In this document: positions 1-8,673 of the stretch, piece by piece
How the letters are laid out: every line of letters starts with the position of its first letter
Numbering within the stretch: the stretch's first letter is position 1
From: DSVZ01 sp037439785
GTDB lineage: Bacteria > Verrucomicrobiota > Verrucomicrobiia > Limisphaerales > J093
NCBI GenBank assembly: GCA_037439785.1
Contig: JBBIVJ010000007.1
Coordinates: 62,001 to 126,000 of the forward strand
Direction: 5' to 3'
Length of the DNA: 64,000 nucleotides
Made by a program: the position numbers and the translations under genes
The notes under the pieces: generated by a model
Database searches by the model: none
The model's input: the letters and a program-made list of their open reading frames with translations, nothing else
What the model was told of the DNA's origin: nothing

Positions 1-15
1 CACCCGCCCCTCGCC

Positions 16-1173
16 ATGAAACCCACCGAGACTGAAATCGAGAACCTGTTGCGCGCTGCGCCACAGCCCCGCCCGCCGGCGGGGTTGAAGGACCGGCTGC
101 TGCGACAACTTCCCCACCCGGCCATGAACCCGACCCCCAAAACCACGCAGAACGACAGGCCCGCGCCCGAGCCCCACCCGGCCGGCAAACAGCGCACGCT
201 GCCCGGCTGGTTGCTGAACGGCTGGCCGGCGCTGGCTGCCGCGTGTTTCGCCCTGGCCGGCCTGATGGCGCTGGCCACTCAGCGCACCGAGTTGAACAAG
301 CTGCGTCGCCAGGTGGAGGAACTGAAGCGCGAGCAGACCGCGCTGCCGCCGGCATCCTCGCGGTCAACCACCGGCGCGTCGGCCGGTGCCTCCGGCGTGG
401 TGGTGCCCCATGCGCGCGAGGACCTGGAACGGCTGCGCGGCCTGGAGCAGCAACTGGCCGGCGAGGTCACCGCCCTCGAGGCGCTGCGGGCGGAAAACGA
501 GCAACTACGCGCGCAGGCGCTGACGCAGTCCGGCCTCTCCCCCGAGGAAGTCCAGCCGCTGCTCGACGCCCGGACCCGGGCGCGCAGTATCGTGTGCGTC
601 AACCAACTCAAGCAGCTTGGTCTCGCCGCGCGGATTTGGGCCACGGACCACGGCGACGTGCTGCCGCCGGACTTCTCGACCATGTCCAACGAGATCGTGA
701 CGCCGAAGGTGCTGGTGTGCCCTGAGGACACGGGCCGGCAGGCGGCGGCGGATTGGACGGTGTTCACGCCGGCGCAGGTGAGCTACGAGTTTCTGGCGCC
801 GGGCGGGTCCGAAACCGAGCCGCAACGGGTCATGTTCCGCTGCCCGATTCACGGCCATGTGTGCCTGATGGACGGCAGTGTGCATTCCGGCGTGGCCCGG
901 GAACACCCGGAGCGGCTGGTCCTCCCGGACGGCAAGTTGTATTACAACGACCCGCGTCCGTCCGCGCCGGCCCGGCCCGGGGCGACGTCGCCGGTGCAGG
1001 GGGGTTCGGAGATCAACGAGGGTGCAGGGTTGAGGCCGGACGCCAGCTCGGGGAGCGACACGCCCGCGCTTCCCACGGCGTCGGAAGTGTTGCTGCGCCG
1101 CTACGGGCTGCTGCCGCCAGACGATCCGGGAGCGCCCAAAGGGGGGGAATCCGAACCCGAACCCGCGCCATGA
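16..1173 (+). CDS. Membrane-anchored coiled-coil protein with pseudopilin-like C-terminal domain
   Basis: Predicted 385 aa. It has a short cytoplasmic N-terminus (residues 1-60), one membrane helix (about 66-87), a charged coiled coil (90-175) and a C-terminal globular domain. That domain resembles the head of verrucomicrobial and planctomycetal pseudopilins: a CVNQLKQLGLAARIWATDHG stretch near 194-213 and a CPIHGHVCLMDGSV motif. The N-terminal prepilin peptidase signal of true pseudopilins is absent, so this is a pilin-head domain on a different anchor. Proteins of this build usually sit directly after an ECF sigma gene, and a role as its membrane partner is an inference. The ATGA overlap with the next gene suggests translational coupling. 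The ATG at 16 is the first available start; an upstream partner would lie outside the window. Confidence 0.7.
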   Translation: MKPTETEIENLLRAAPQPRPPAGLKDRLLRQLPHPAMNPTPKTTQNDRPAPEPHPAGKQRTLPGWLLNGWPALAAACFALAGLMALATQRTELNKLRRQVEELKREQTALPPASSRSTTGASAGASGVVVPHAREDLERLRGLEQQLAGEVTALEALRAENEQLRAQALTQSGLSPEEVQPLLDARTRARSIVCVNQLKQLGLAARIWATDHGDVLPPDFSTMSNEIVTPKVLVCPEDTGRQAAADWTVFTPAQVSYEFLAPGGSETEPQRVMFRCPIHGHVCLMDGSVHSGVAREHPERLVLPDGKLYYNDPRPSAPARPGATSPVQGGSEINEGAGLRPDASSGSDTPALPTASEVLLRRYGLLPPDDPGAPKGGESEPEPAP

Positions 1174-1865
1174 AAACGGGGGGCTGGATTTCCGGAACGG
1201 TCATTCTGGTCGCGCTGGCCGTCGGCATCCCGGCCCTTCGGCAACAGCACCACCTCGCGCGCCTGCGCCGCGAAGTGGGCGACCTGACCCGGACGATGGC
1301 CCAACAGCAGGCGCGGACGGCCCCAGTGGCTCAGGCCGTGCCGGTCGCCACCGGCACTCCGCTGAGCGAGACCGAGAAGCTTGAATTGCTGCGGTTGCGG
1401 GCGGAGGTGACCCGCCTCCAGGAGCGTCGCCGCGAACTGGGCCGGGTCCGCGAGGAAAACGCATCCCTGAAGCAGCGTCAGCCGGCGGCCGGGCCGGCAG
1501 GCGCGGGTCATGTCTCCTTGCCGGAGGGTTACGTGCGGCGGGCGCAGGCACAATATCTCGGCAGCGCCACCCCGGAAGCCGCGCTGCAATCCTTTTTCTG
1601 GGCACTTGAGCACCGGGACACCAACGTCCTGTTACAGGTGCTGGTTCGGGAAGCCGCTGACAGCCTCCTGCAAGAGTTGGACCGCCGGGGGGCGGAGGAC
1701 TTCTGGAAGGCCAGCCTCCTGCCAGGCTTCCGCGTGGTGGCGGTCGAGTCCCCGAGCTACGATGAGGTCAAGCTGAGCGTGGAAATCATTCCCGGCGAAC
1801 CCCCCGAGTCCATGACCCTGTTCCGCGAGGCCGACCTGTGGCGTGTGCGTCCCTTCCAAGAGTGA
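1170..1865 (+). CDS. Single-pass membrane coiled-coil protein, unknown function
   Basis: Predicted 231 aa, starting inside the stop of the previous gene (ATGA). Residues 5-23 form an N-terminal membrane helix or uncleaved signal. Heptad-rich segments follow (about 28-45 and 65-95), and the C-terminal half is a compact domain beginning near the sequence YVRRAQAQYLGSATPEAALQ. The C-terminal part looks like a small ligand-binding or scaffold fold, but I do not recognise the family. The overlap and matching topology (short inside segment, helix, coiled coil, outer domain) suggest it works with the preceding protein. An upstream in-frame extension to 753 is antiparallel-type noise and was not used. 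Confidence 0.65.
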   Translation: MKTGGWISGTVILVALAVGIPALRQQHHLARLRREVGDLTRTMAQQQARTAPVAQAVPVATGTPLSETEKLELLRLRAEVTRLQERRRELGRVREENASLKQRQPAAGPAGAGHVSLPEGYVRRAQAQYLGSATPEAALQSFFWALEHRDTNVLLQVLVREAADSLLQELDRRGAEDFWKASLLPGFRVVAVESPSYDEVKLSVEIIPGEPPESMTLFREADLWRVRPFQE

Positions 1866-1972
1866 GGTGCAGCCCGCCCGGGAGATGAGGAACAGCCTCC
1901 CCCGCTCCTGATCTTCCCAGGGCGGATGGCGAAGCGGCAGCGGCGGAATGACCCGGCCCGCTCGCGCCGGCC

Positions 1973-3043
1973 TCAGATTGCCACGCGGAATGGTTCGCCG
2001 GGTTTGATGGACTGGGCGAAGGCGGCGAGCAGTTGGGGGATGTGTTCGAGGTCGCGCAGGCTGACCACTTCCACCGGCGAGTGCATGTAGCGGTTGGGCA
2101 GGCTCACCAGCGCGCTGGGGATGCCGCCGCGGGTCCAGAAGATGACGTCGGTGTCGGTGCCGCTGGTGGCGGACATGGCCTCGTGCTGGAGGGGGATTTT
2201 GGCCTTTTTGGCCACGGCCTCGAGGCGGGCCACCACCTCGGGGTGGTTGCAGCCGCCGTGGGTGAGGGTGGGGCCTTTGCCCAGGCGCACGTCGCCATGT
2301 AGCACGCGGCTCACGCCGGGGTAGTCGGTGGCGTGGGTCACGTCCACCACCAGGGCCACATCGGGCTTGAGGGAGTAGGTGATCTGGCGGGCGCCGAGCA
2401 GGCCGACCTCTTCCTGGACGTTGGAAACGGCGCAGACTTCGGCGGCCGGTTTCTTTTTGGATTCGGCCAGCAGACGCAGGGCTTCGGCCACGGCAAAGGT
2501 CCCCACGCGGTTGTCGAAGGCGCGGGCCACGGCCAGGTCGCCGCGGAGCAGGTCAAACTCGGGGGTCAGGGTGACGGGGTCGCCGATGCGCACCAGTTTC
2601 TCGGCGGCGCGGCGGCTGTCGGCGCCGATGTCAATGAACAGGTCGCTGATCTCGGGCAGCCGGCGGTCTTTCTCCTGTTTGGTGAGGTGCGGGGCGACGT
2701 TGCCAATGACGCCCTTGACCGGGCCGTGGGCGGAGTGGATGACCACGCGCTGGGCGCGGGCGACCACGGGGTCCACCCCGCCGAGCTTGCGCACGTAGAG
2801 GAAGCCTTCCTTGTCAAGGTAGTTGACCGCGAGGGCGATTTCGTCGGCGTGGGCGGCCAGCATCAGGCGGGGGCTTCCACCCTTGTGGAGCACGGCCACG
2901 CAATTGCCGTAGGCGTCGGAGAAGGTCTCGTCGGCGAAGGCCCTGACATAATCGAGCCAGACCCGCTGGCCGCGCACCTCGTGGCCGGAGGGACTGGGGG
3001 TGTTGACCAGGGTGCGGAGGAACTCGAGCGACGCGTCGCGCAT
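1973..3043 (-). CDS. M42 family aminopeptidase (FrvX/endoglucanase-M type)
   Basis: Predicted 356 aa, normal for the family. M42 enzymes are dinuclear-metal, tetrahedral dodecameric cytosolic aminopeptidases that trim peptides. The expected metal and catalytic residues are visible in order: His in AAHADEIAL (about 65), Asp in FDNRVG, the Glu-Glu pair in VQEEVGLLG, Asp in VVDVTHATD and His in NRYMHSPVEV. The start chosen is the ATG giving MRDASLEFLRTLV, which aligns with family N-termini; an ATG 14 codons upstream would add a proline/glycine-rich stretch with no family counterpart. It is transcribed divergently from pyrH. The exact peptide preference cannot be read from the sequence. Confidence 0.9.
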   Translation of the reverse strand: MRDASLEFLRTLVNTPSPSGHEVRGQRVWLDYVRAFADETFSDAYGNCVAVLHKGGSPRLMLAAHADEIALAVNYLDKEGFLYVRKLGGVDPVVARAQRVVIHSAHGPVKGVIGNVAPHLTKQEKDRRLPEISDLFIDIGADSRRAAEKLVRIGDPVTLTPEFDLLRGDLAVARAFDNRVGTFAVAEALRLLAESKKKPAAEVCAVSNVQEEVGLLGARQITYSLKPDVALVVDVTHATDYPGVSRVLHGDVRLGKGPTLTHGGCNHPEVVARLEAVAKKAKIPLQHEAMSATSGTDTDVIFWTRGGIPSALVSLPNRYMHSPVEVVSLRDLEHIPQLLAAFAQSIKPGEPFRVAI

Positions 3044-3216
3044 GGGGGGACTCTGCCGGCCGGCGCCAGGGAAGGAAAGCTGCAAGCAGCGGCGAGGTTT
3101 GACGGGCGTGGGCGTGGCTGTTACAAGGCCCGCGGCGAGGGGACCGGCCCGGATGAGGCACCACCTGCAGGGCGGTGGCCAGTGGCGGCCGGCGCTTCAC
3201 GCCTTCCCGACCTGCC

Positions 3217-3948
3217 ATGAGCGAAGCGCCCACCCTGAAATACCATCGCATCCTGCTCAAGATCACCGGTGAGGCCCTGGGTGAGGCCGGCAGCGGCAGC
3301 GGCATTTGCCCCGAACGCATCCACGAAATCGCCCGGGAAATCCGGCAGGTACGTGAGCTGGGGGTGCAGGTGGTCGTGGTGGTCGGCGGGGGGAACATCT
3401 ACCGCGGGGTGCGCGGATGCGAGAAGGGCATGGACCGCGCCACCGGCGACTACATGGGCATGTTGGCCACGGTCATCAACGCCCTGGCCCTGCAGGATGC
3501 CCTGGAAAAACAGGGCGTGCCCACCCGCGTCCAGAGCGCCCTCACCATGGCCCAGGTGGCCGAGCCGTTCATCCGCCGCCGCGCCGTCCGGCACCTGGAA
3601 AAAGGCCGGGTGGTCATCTTCGCCGGCGGCACCGGCAACCCCTACTTCTCCACCGACACCGCCGCGGCCCTGCGCGCCAACGAAATCGGCGCCGACGTCG
3701 TGCTCAAGGCCACCAAGGTGGATGGCATCTACAGCGAGGACCCCAAGAAAAACCCCGTCGCGCGCCGCTTCGACCGCATCACCTACCAACAGGCCCTGGA
3801 CCTGCGGCTGGAGGTCATGGACGCCACCGCCTTCGCCATGTGCCGCGACAACGCCATGCCCATCGTGGTGTTTGACCTGTTCCGCTCTGGCAACATCCGG
3901 CGCGTGGTCACCGGCGAGCCCATCGGCACGCTGGTCAGCGGTGGTTGA
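3217..3948 (+). CDS. pyrH: Uridylate kinase
   Basis: Predicted 243 aa. It phosphorylates UMP to UDP with ATP in pyrimidine nucleotide synthesis and belongs to the amino-acid-kinase fold, hexameric in bacteria. Visible family motifs are the LLKITGEAL strand/loop at the N-terminus (usually LKLSGE), VVVVGGGNIYRG, DYMGMLATVINALALQ, and VIFAGGTGNPYFSTDTAAALRA, followed by KATKVDGIYSEDP. The start giving MSEAPTLKYHRIL fits family length; an in-frame ATG 14 codons upstream is less likely. frr follows 50 bp downstream, the usual bacterial order. The rpsB-tsf pair that often precedes pyrH is not adjacent here, because an M42 peptidase gene diverges instead. Confidence 0.95.
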   Translation: MSEAPTLKYHRILLKITGEALGEAGSGSGICPERIHEIAREIRQVRELGVQVVVVVGGGNIYRGVRGCEKGMDRATGDYMGMLATVINALALQDALEKQGVPTRVQSALTMAQVAEPFIRRRAVRHLEKGRVVIFAGGTGNPYFSTDTAAALRANEIGADVVLKATKVDGIYSEDPKKNPVARRFDRITYQQALDLRLEVMDATAFAMCRDNAMPIVVFDLFRSGNIRRVVTGEPIGTLVSGG

Positions 3949-3998
3949 CGCCGGCGGGCGGCCCCTTTATACCACCATTCCAAACGCCTCTTCAGCCT

Positions 3999-4559
3999 AT
4001 GTCCCTCGACGACATTCTCCTCGAAGCCGAAGAAAAAATGTCCAAAACCGAGCAGGTCGTGGTGCATGAATTTGCCGGCGTCCGCACCGGCAAGGCCTCC
4101 CCCGCCCTGGTCGAGAACCTCCTGGTCGAGGCCTACGGCACCCAGATGCGCATCCGCGAACTGGCCGGCATCACCACCCCCGAACCGCGCGTGCTGGTGA
4201 TCAGCCCCTGGGATGCAAACATGTTGCACCCCATCGAAAAAGCCATCCAAAAGGCCAATCTCGGTCTCAACCCGGCCATTGACAAAAAGGTCATCCGGCT
4301 GGTCTTCCCCGAACTCAGCGGCGAGCGCCGCCAGGAATTCATCAAGGTGGTCCGCAAAATGGCCGAGGATGGCCGCGTGGCCATCCGCCACGTGCGCCGC
4401 GACGCCATGGAAGCGCTCAAAAAAACGGTTAAGGCCGGCCACGTGGGCGAGGACGACGAGAAGCACGCGGAGAAAGAGCTGCAGAAGCTCACCGACCAGT
4501 ACGTCGCCAAAATTGACCAGCACCTGGCCCACAAGGAGAAAGAAATTCTGACCGTTTGA
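3999..4559 (+). CDS. frr: Ribosome recycling factor
   Basis: Predicted 186 aa, standard length. With EF-G it splits post-termination ribosomes. Diagnostic segments include the N-terminal helix, HEFAGVRTGKASPALVENLL (the conserved arginine/threonine patch), LVISPWDANMLHPIEKAI, LNPAIDKKVIRLVFPELSGERR and the long C-terminal helix containing RHVRRDAMEALKK. The start at MSLDDILLE fits homologues; the frame opens 54 bases earlier, overlapping pyrH, but that stretch lacks family similarity. It is probably co-transcribed with pyrH. Confidence 0.95.
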   Translation: MSLDDILLEAEEKMSKTEQVVVHEFAGVRTGKASPALVENLLVEAYGTQMRIRELAGITTPEPRVLVISPWDANMLHPIEKAIQKANLGLNPAIDKKVIRLVFPELSGERRQEFIKVVRKMAEDGRVAIRHVRRDAMEALKKTVKAGHVGEDDEKHAEKELQKLTDQYVAKIDQHLAHKEKEILTV

Positions 4560-5029
4560 GGGCGGCAGTGGGCCGCGACGGGCGACACCGGTGAGGCAAT
4601 TCGAGCAGGTCACCTCGGCTGCTGACACCGCGCAGCCTGCCACCGGCGCGCAGCTTCCAGTTACCAAGTAGCGGGGAATCCACCCTCCGGGCCGTCGGGG
4701 AGGGTTTGCCCTTCTGGCCCCGCCCGCTGCCCGCCACGGAGGCACGCTGATCCAGAAAGCGGCAGAAGACTGCCGCGCGGAAAAGCCGCCCCCGATGGGC
4801 ACCAGCTTTTGGAACGCGCCAGCCCCCCGGCGCACCTGGGCAGTGTCGGCCAGTTCGGACTTCGACCTTCGGACTTCCCGGCCCGGCAGGAAACCGGGTA
4901 CCGGCGTGGTCGCTGCCGGCGTGAGCCGGCGGAAAGCAGGTCCGCTGCGTCACCGCGGCGGCTCCGGGCATTTCGGGTGCGCAAGCGCGCTCGCCCCGGC
5001 GCTTGACGTTCGGGTGGCGCCGGCGTGTC
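4560..5029. other. Intergenic region, 470 bp, nothing recognised
   Basis: The space between frr and a secreted-protein gene contains no frame with family similarity, no tRNA-like fold and no clear hairpin plus T-run terminator. It is GC-rich with short imperfect inverted repeats. It probably carries the frr transcript end and the promoter of the downstream carbohydrate cluster, but neither can be pinpointed. Confidence 0.4.
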
Positions 5030-6055
5030 ATGCCCTCGATGAAACGATGCTTTCTGGCCGGGCTGTGCGCGGCAGGTCTGGCCGTTGGTGCAGGCGGGTG
5101 GGGGGCCGCCGCCCTGCGGGCCGGGGATTTGGCAGGGCTGAGGCTGTTCAAGGCCGGCTGGTATGTCCAGACGGGGGATGCGGAGCTGGAACTGCTCCCC
5201 CAGGCCCAGCAGCCCTTTGATTTCACCGCGACCGCGGCGCTGAGTCCGGAACTGCTCGCGGACCCGGATGCCCTGATGTTCCTGGCGGGCCTGTCGCTGC
5301 GCACCCCGGGAGGCCGCACCGAGGCTATGGAACTCGATCCCCTGGCCGGTCTGTTTGTCTGGTACGAGGGCGCGGTCTCGGCCCAGGCCCTGAACCTGCG
5401 TTACGGCGCTGGCACGTACCGCTTCACGCTGCACAGCCTGATCAGCGGCGACACCAGCTTCACCGTGCCGCTGGCGCCGGATGACTACCCGCCCGCCCCG
5501 CACCTGCTCAACTTCACCGCTGCACAGGCGGTGGACCCGGCGCGGGAATTCACCCTGGAATGGAACGCCTTCACCGGCGAGGGCGAACGGCTCATTGGCC
5601 TGGAACTCGCCCGCGCCGAAACCTTCGAGGTGGTCTGGGCGGCACATCCGTTACCCGGCGACGCCACCACGCACCGCATCCCCGCCGGGGTGCTCGCGCC
5701 GGAGACCCGCTACCGGCTGAACCTTTGGTTCACGCGCTACACCCACGCCGCGCCCACCGCCGACCCGCCGGCCTTCGCCGGCTTCGAGTCCTTCACCGAA
5801 GTGCCGCTGCGCACCGTGCAGCCGGGCGGCAGCCCGCAGGTGCGGTTCACCACCTGGCGGCGGCTGCCCGACGGCGGGCTTGAACTGACCCTCGAAGGTC
5901 CACCCGGCGCGCGCCTCACCCTCCAGGGGGCGGAGGGCGTGACCGGTCCCTGGACGGCATTGGAGACGCGCCCCGCTGCCGGCATCACCGCCACCTTCGT
6001 GGTCCCGGCCGGGCAACTGGGAGCGCGCCGATTCTTCCGCGCCCGGATCGAATGA
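5030..6055 (+). CDS. Secreted beta-sandwich-type protein, unknown function
   Basis: Predicted 341 aa from the ATG giving MPSMKRCFLAG; a second ATG three codons later is equally possible. A signal peptide covers about residues 1-30. The body is beta-rich. A fibronectin-III-like segment around 165-265 contains TLEWNAF and a later RYRLNLWFTRYTH. The last 65 residues resemble the C-terminal module common in verrucomicrobial exported proteins, which describes a computed value and ends FFRARIE. I recognise no enzymatic motif. The next gene starts inside its stop (ATGA), so the two are probably translated together, suggesting an accessory or binding role for the neighbouring hydrolase-like protein. 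Confidence 0.6.
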   Translation: MPSMKRCFLAGLCAAGLAVGAGGWGAAALRAGDLAGLRLFKAGWYVQTGDAELELLPQAQQPFDFTATAALSPELLADPDALMFLAGLSLRTPGGRTEAMELDPLAGLFVWYEGAVSAQALNLRYGAGTYRFTLHSLISGDTSFTVPLAPDDYPPAPHLLNFTAAQAVDPAREFTLEWNAFTGEGERLIGLELARAETFEVVWAAHPLPGDATTHRIPAGVLAPETRYRLNLWFTRYTHAAPTADPPAFAGFESFTEVPLRTVQPGGSPQVRFTTWRRLPDGGLELTLEGPPGARLTLQGAEGVTGPWTALETRPAAGITATFVVPAGQLGARRFFRARIE

Positions 6056-7266
6056 CCCACCCCGCCCGCCTCCTCCGGTCGCCCCGCCGGTCCGGTCGGC
6101 TGCGCCCGTGGCTCCTGCTTGCCTGCCTGGCAGCGGGGCTGCCGGTGCTGGCGGGCGAAGCCACCGTGCCGGCGCCAGTGTGGTCCCGCGGTCTGCCGAC
6201 CACGCCGGACTTTTTCCCCATCGCCGTCTGGCTGCAGCCGCCGGCCAGGGCGAAGGCGTATCGCGAAGCCGGCATCAACCTCTACGTGGGCCTGTGGCGC
6301 GGCCCCACCGGGGCGCAGTTGGCCGCGCTACGCGAAGCCGGCATGAAGGTTATTTGCGAACAAAACCAGGTCGGGCTCGCGCACCGGGACGACCCAACCA
6401 TCGTGGGCTGGATGCACGGGGACGAGCCGGACAACGCCCAGCCCCTGGGCGAGTGGCGCGGGTACGGCCCGCCCATCCCTCCCGCGCAGATCGTGGCGGA
6501 TTACGAACGCCTGCGGCAACGCGACCCCACCCGGCCGGTGTTCCTGAACCTCGGCCAGGGCGTGGCGTGGGATGACTGGCACGGCCGGGGCGTGCGCTCC
6601 CGGCACCCCGAGGATTATCCCGAGTACGTGAAGGGCTCGGACATCGTGTCGTTCGACATCTACCCGGTCACCCACGACCGGCCGGCGGTGAGCAGCAACC
6701 TCTGGTACGTGGCCCGCGGGGTCGAGCGGCTGGTGCGCTGGACCGGCGGGGCCAAGCCGGTCTGGTGCTGCATCGAGACCACTCGCATCTCCCATCCCAC
6801 CGCCAAGCCCACGCCCCACCAGGTCCGCGCCGAGGTCTGGATGGCGCTCATCCACGGCGCGCGCGGGCTCATCTACTTCGTGCACGAGTGGAAGCCGCGG
6901 TTCCGCGAGTCGGCCCTGCTGGAGGACCCCGAACTGCTCCCGGCGGTGACGCAGCTCAACCGCCAGATTCTCGAACTGGCGCCGGTCCTCAACGCCCCCA
7001 CCCTCGCCGACGCCGTGCGCGTGCAGGCAGACGACCCGGCCGTGCCGGTGGCGGTGATGGCCAAACGCCACGCCGCCGCGCTTTACCTCTTCACCGTGAC
7101 CCTCCGGGACCGGCCGGTGCGGGCGCGCTTCGCGGTGGCGGGGCTGGCGGGAGACACTCCGATCGAGGTGCTGGGCGAGGACCGCCGCCTGCTCGCGCGC
7201 GACGGGGTGTTCGAGGACGACTTCCCCGGCTACGGCGTGCACCTCTACCGCCTGGCCGCGCCCTGA
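6052..7266 (+). CDS. Secreted TIM-barrel glycoside-hydrolase-like protein
   Basis: Predicted 404 aa, starting in an ATGA overlap with the preceding gene. Basic N-terminus and signal peptide are at about 1-35 (hydrophobic core WLLLACLAAGLPVLAG). The remainder reads as a (beta/alpha)8 barrel of the GH-A type: GINLYVGLWRG, IVGWMHGDEPDN with Glu at the expected end of strand 4, DIVSFDIYPV, and WCCIETTRIS with Glu near the end of strand 7. Those two glutamates are plausible acid/base and nucleophile, but this is inferred from strand positions. The C-terminal 80 residues look like a small beta domain. Substrate is unknown. It belongs to a run of exported carbohydrate-active genes. Confidence 0.65.
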   Translation: MTHPARLLRSPRRSGRLRPWLLLACLAAGLPVLAGEATVPAPVWSRGLPTTPDFFPIAVWLQPPARAKAYREAGINLYVGLWRGPTGAQLAALREAGMKVICEQNQVGLAHRDDPTIVGWMHGDEPDNAQPLGEWRGYGPPIPPAQIVADYERLRQRDPTRPVFLNLGQGVAWDDWHGRGVRSRHPEDYPEYVKGSDIVSFDIYPVTHDRPAVSSNLWYVARGVERLVRWTGGAKPVWCCIETTRISHPTAKPTPHQVRAEVWMALIHGARGLIYFVHEWKPRFRESALLEDPELLPAVTQLNRQILELAPVLNAPTLADAVRVQADDPAVPVAVMAKRHAAALYLFTVTLRDRPVRARFAVAGLAGDTPIEVLGEDRRLLARDGVFEDDFPGYGVHLYRLAAP

Positions 7267-7306
7267 ACGGGGTTGCTTCCCGCGGCTCGCGACGCAGACT
7301 GCCGCC

Positions 7307-8578
7307 ATGCACGCTGCCTTTCCCTTGCTGAGTTTCCTGAGCTGGAGTCTGGTCGCTGCCGCCGCCGCGGTGCCGGAGGTCCTCAACGTCCGCGACTTCG
7401 GCGCACGCGGTGACGATCAGGCCGACGACACCGCCGCCTTTCAAAAGGCGCTGGCTGCCGCCGGGGCTGCCGGCGGCGGGACCGTGTTCGCGCCGCGGGG
7501 CAACTACCGCTTCGCCGGCCGCCTGAACGTACCCAACGCCGTGACCCTGCGCGGCGTCTGGGAATCTGTGCCCGCCCACAATGGTCTGCGCGACGCCGGC
7601 CTGCCCAAGCCGACCGATGACGGCACCACGTTCCTGGTCACGGCCGACGCGGGGACCGAGGACGCCCCGGCCTTCCTCACCCTGAACGTGAACAGCACCC
7701 TCAAGGGGGTGGTGATTTACTACCCGGAACAGAAGGCGGATGACGTGCCGGTGCCCTATCCCTATGCCATCGCCCTGCGTGGCAAGAACCCGGCGGTGCT
7801 GGCGGTCGAGCTGCTCAACCCCTACAACGGCATAGACGCCTCCCGCAACGAGCGGCACCTGATCCGCGACGTGCACGGCCAGCCGCTGCGCCGCGGGATT
7901 TACGTGGATCAGATTTACGACATCGGCCGCATCGAGAACGTCCACTTCAACCCGTGGTGGAGCATGAAGCCGAAGCTCTTTCAGTGGCAGATGGAAAACG
8001 GCGAGGCCTTTATCTTCGGGCGCACGGACTGGCAGTACGTCTTCAACACCTTCTGCTTCGGCTACAAGGTCGGCTACCGCTTCATCAAGACCCGCGCCGG
8101 CGTCTGCAACGGCAACTTCCTGGGCATCGGCGCCGACGACTGCTTCACCGCCGTGGTGGTCGAGGAGGCCGCTCCCTACGGCCTGCTCATCACCAACGGC
8201 GAGTTCGTGAGCTTCCACGGGCCGGACCCGACGATGGTCGAGGTGCAGGCAACGCACACCGGGGCGGTGCGGTTCGTCAACTGCGCCTTCTGGGGGCCGT
8301 GCCACCAGATCGCCCGCGTAGCCGGCTCGGGTACGGTGGGGTTCAGCGACTGCACCTTCGTGCAGTGGGACGCGAAGAAGGAGGGGCGGCACGCGATCCA
8401 GGCCGCCGGCGGCACGTTGCTGGTGCGGGGGTGTGAGTTCCGGGCCGACCGCCCCCAAATCGAGCTGGGGGAAGGGGTGCGGCGGGCAGTGGTTACCGAC
8501 AACATCTTCACCGGCCCGGCCCGGGTGACCCACCGCGGTGGCGGGCGCGTGGTGGTGACCAACAACGTGGCGGATTGA
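7307..8578 (+). CDS. Secreted right-handed beta-helix protein, pectate lyase superfamily
   Basis: Predicted 423 aa with a signal peptide (about 1-22, ending near AAAAAVPEV). The opening segment VLNVRDFGARGDDQADDTAA followed by a glycine-rich GTVFAPRGNYRFAG turn is the hallmark of the pectate-lyase-superfamily N-terminal domain (Pfam Pectate_lyase_3), also seen in rhamnogalacturonases and phage tail spikes. Repeated short beta-strand turns ending in N/G-rich loops run to the C-terminus, as in a parallel beta helix. Catalytic residues cannot be assigned with confidence, so it may be a polysaccharide lyase, a GH28/GH55-like hydrolase or a binding protein. It lies 40 bp after the TIM-barrel gene on the same strand. 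Confidence 0.75.
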   Translation: MHAAFPLLSFLSWSLVAAAAAVPEVLNVRDFGARGDDQADDTAAFQKALAAAGAAGGGTVFAPRGNYRFAGRLNVPNAVTLRGVWESVPAHNGLRDAGLPKPTDDGTTFLVTADAGTEDAPAFLTLNVNSTLKGVVIYYPEQKADDVPVPYPYAIALRGKNPAVLAVELLNPYNGIDASRNERHLIRDVHGQPLRRGIYVDQIYDIGRIENVHFNPWWSMKPKLFQWQMENGEAFIFGRTDWQYVFNTFCFGYKVGYRFIKTRAGVCNGNFLGIGADDCFTAVVVEEAAPYGLLITNGEFVSFHGPDPTMVEVQATHTGAVRFVNCAFWGPCHQIARVAGSGTVGFSDCTFVQWDAKKEGRHAIQAAGGTLLVRGCEFRADRPQIELGEGVRRAVVTDNIFTGPARVTHRGGGRVVVTNNVAD

Positions 8579-8673
8579 CGGCCGCGGCGGAGGCTGTCCC
8601 GCCTCTCTGCCCGCCCGCCAAGGGCCGGCCTTGCTCTGGCGGGCTTCCCGTCGCCCGGGCGCCCGTTGCGGGG

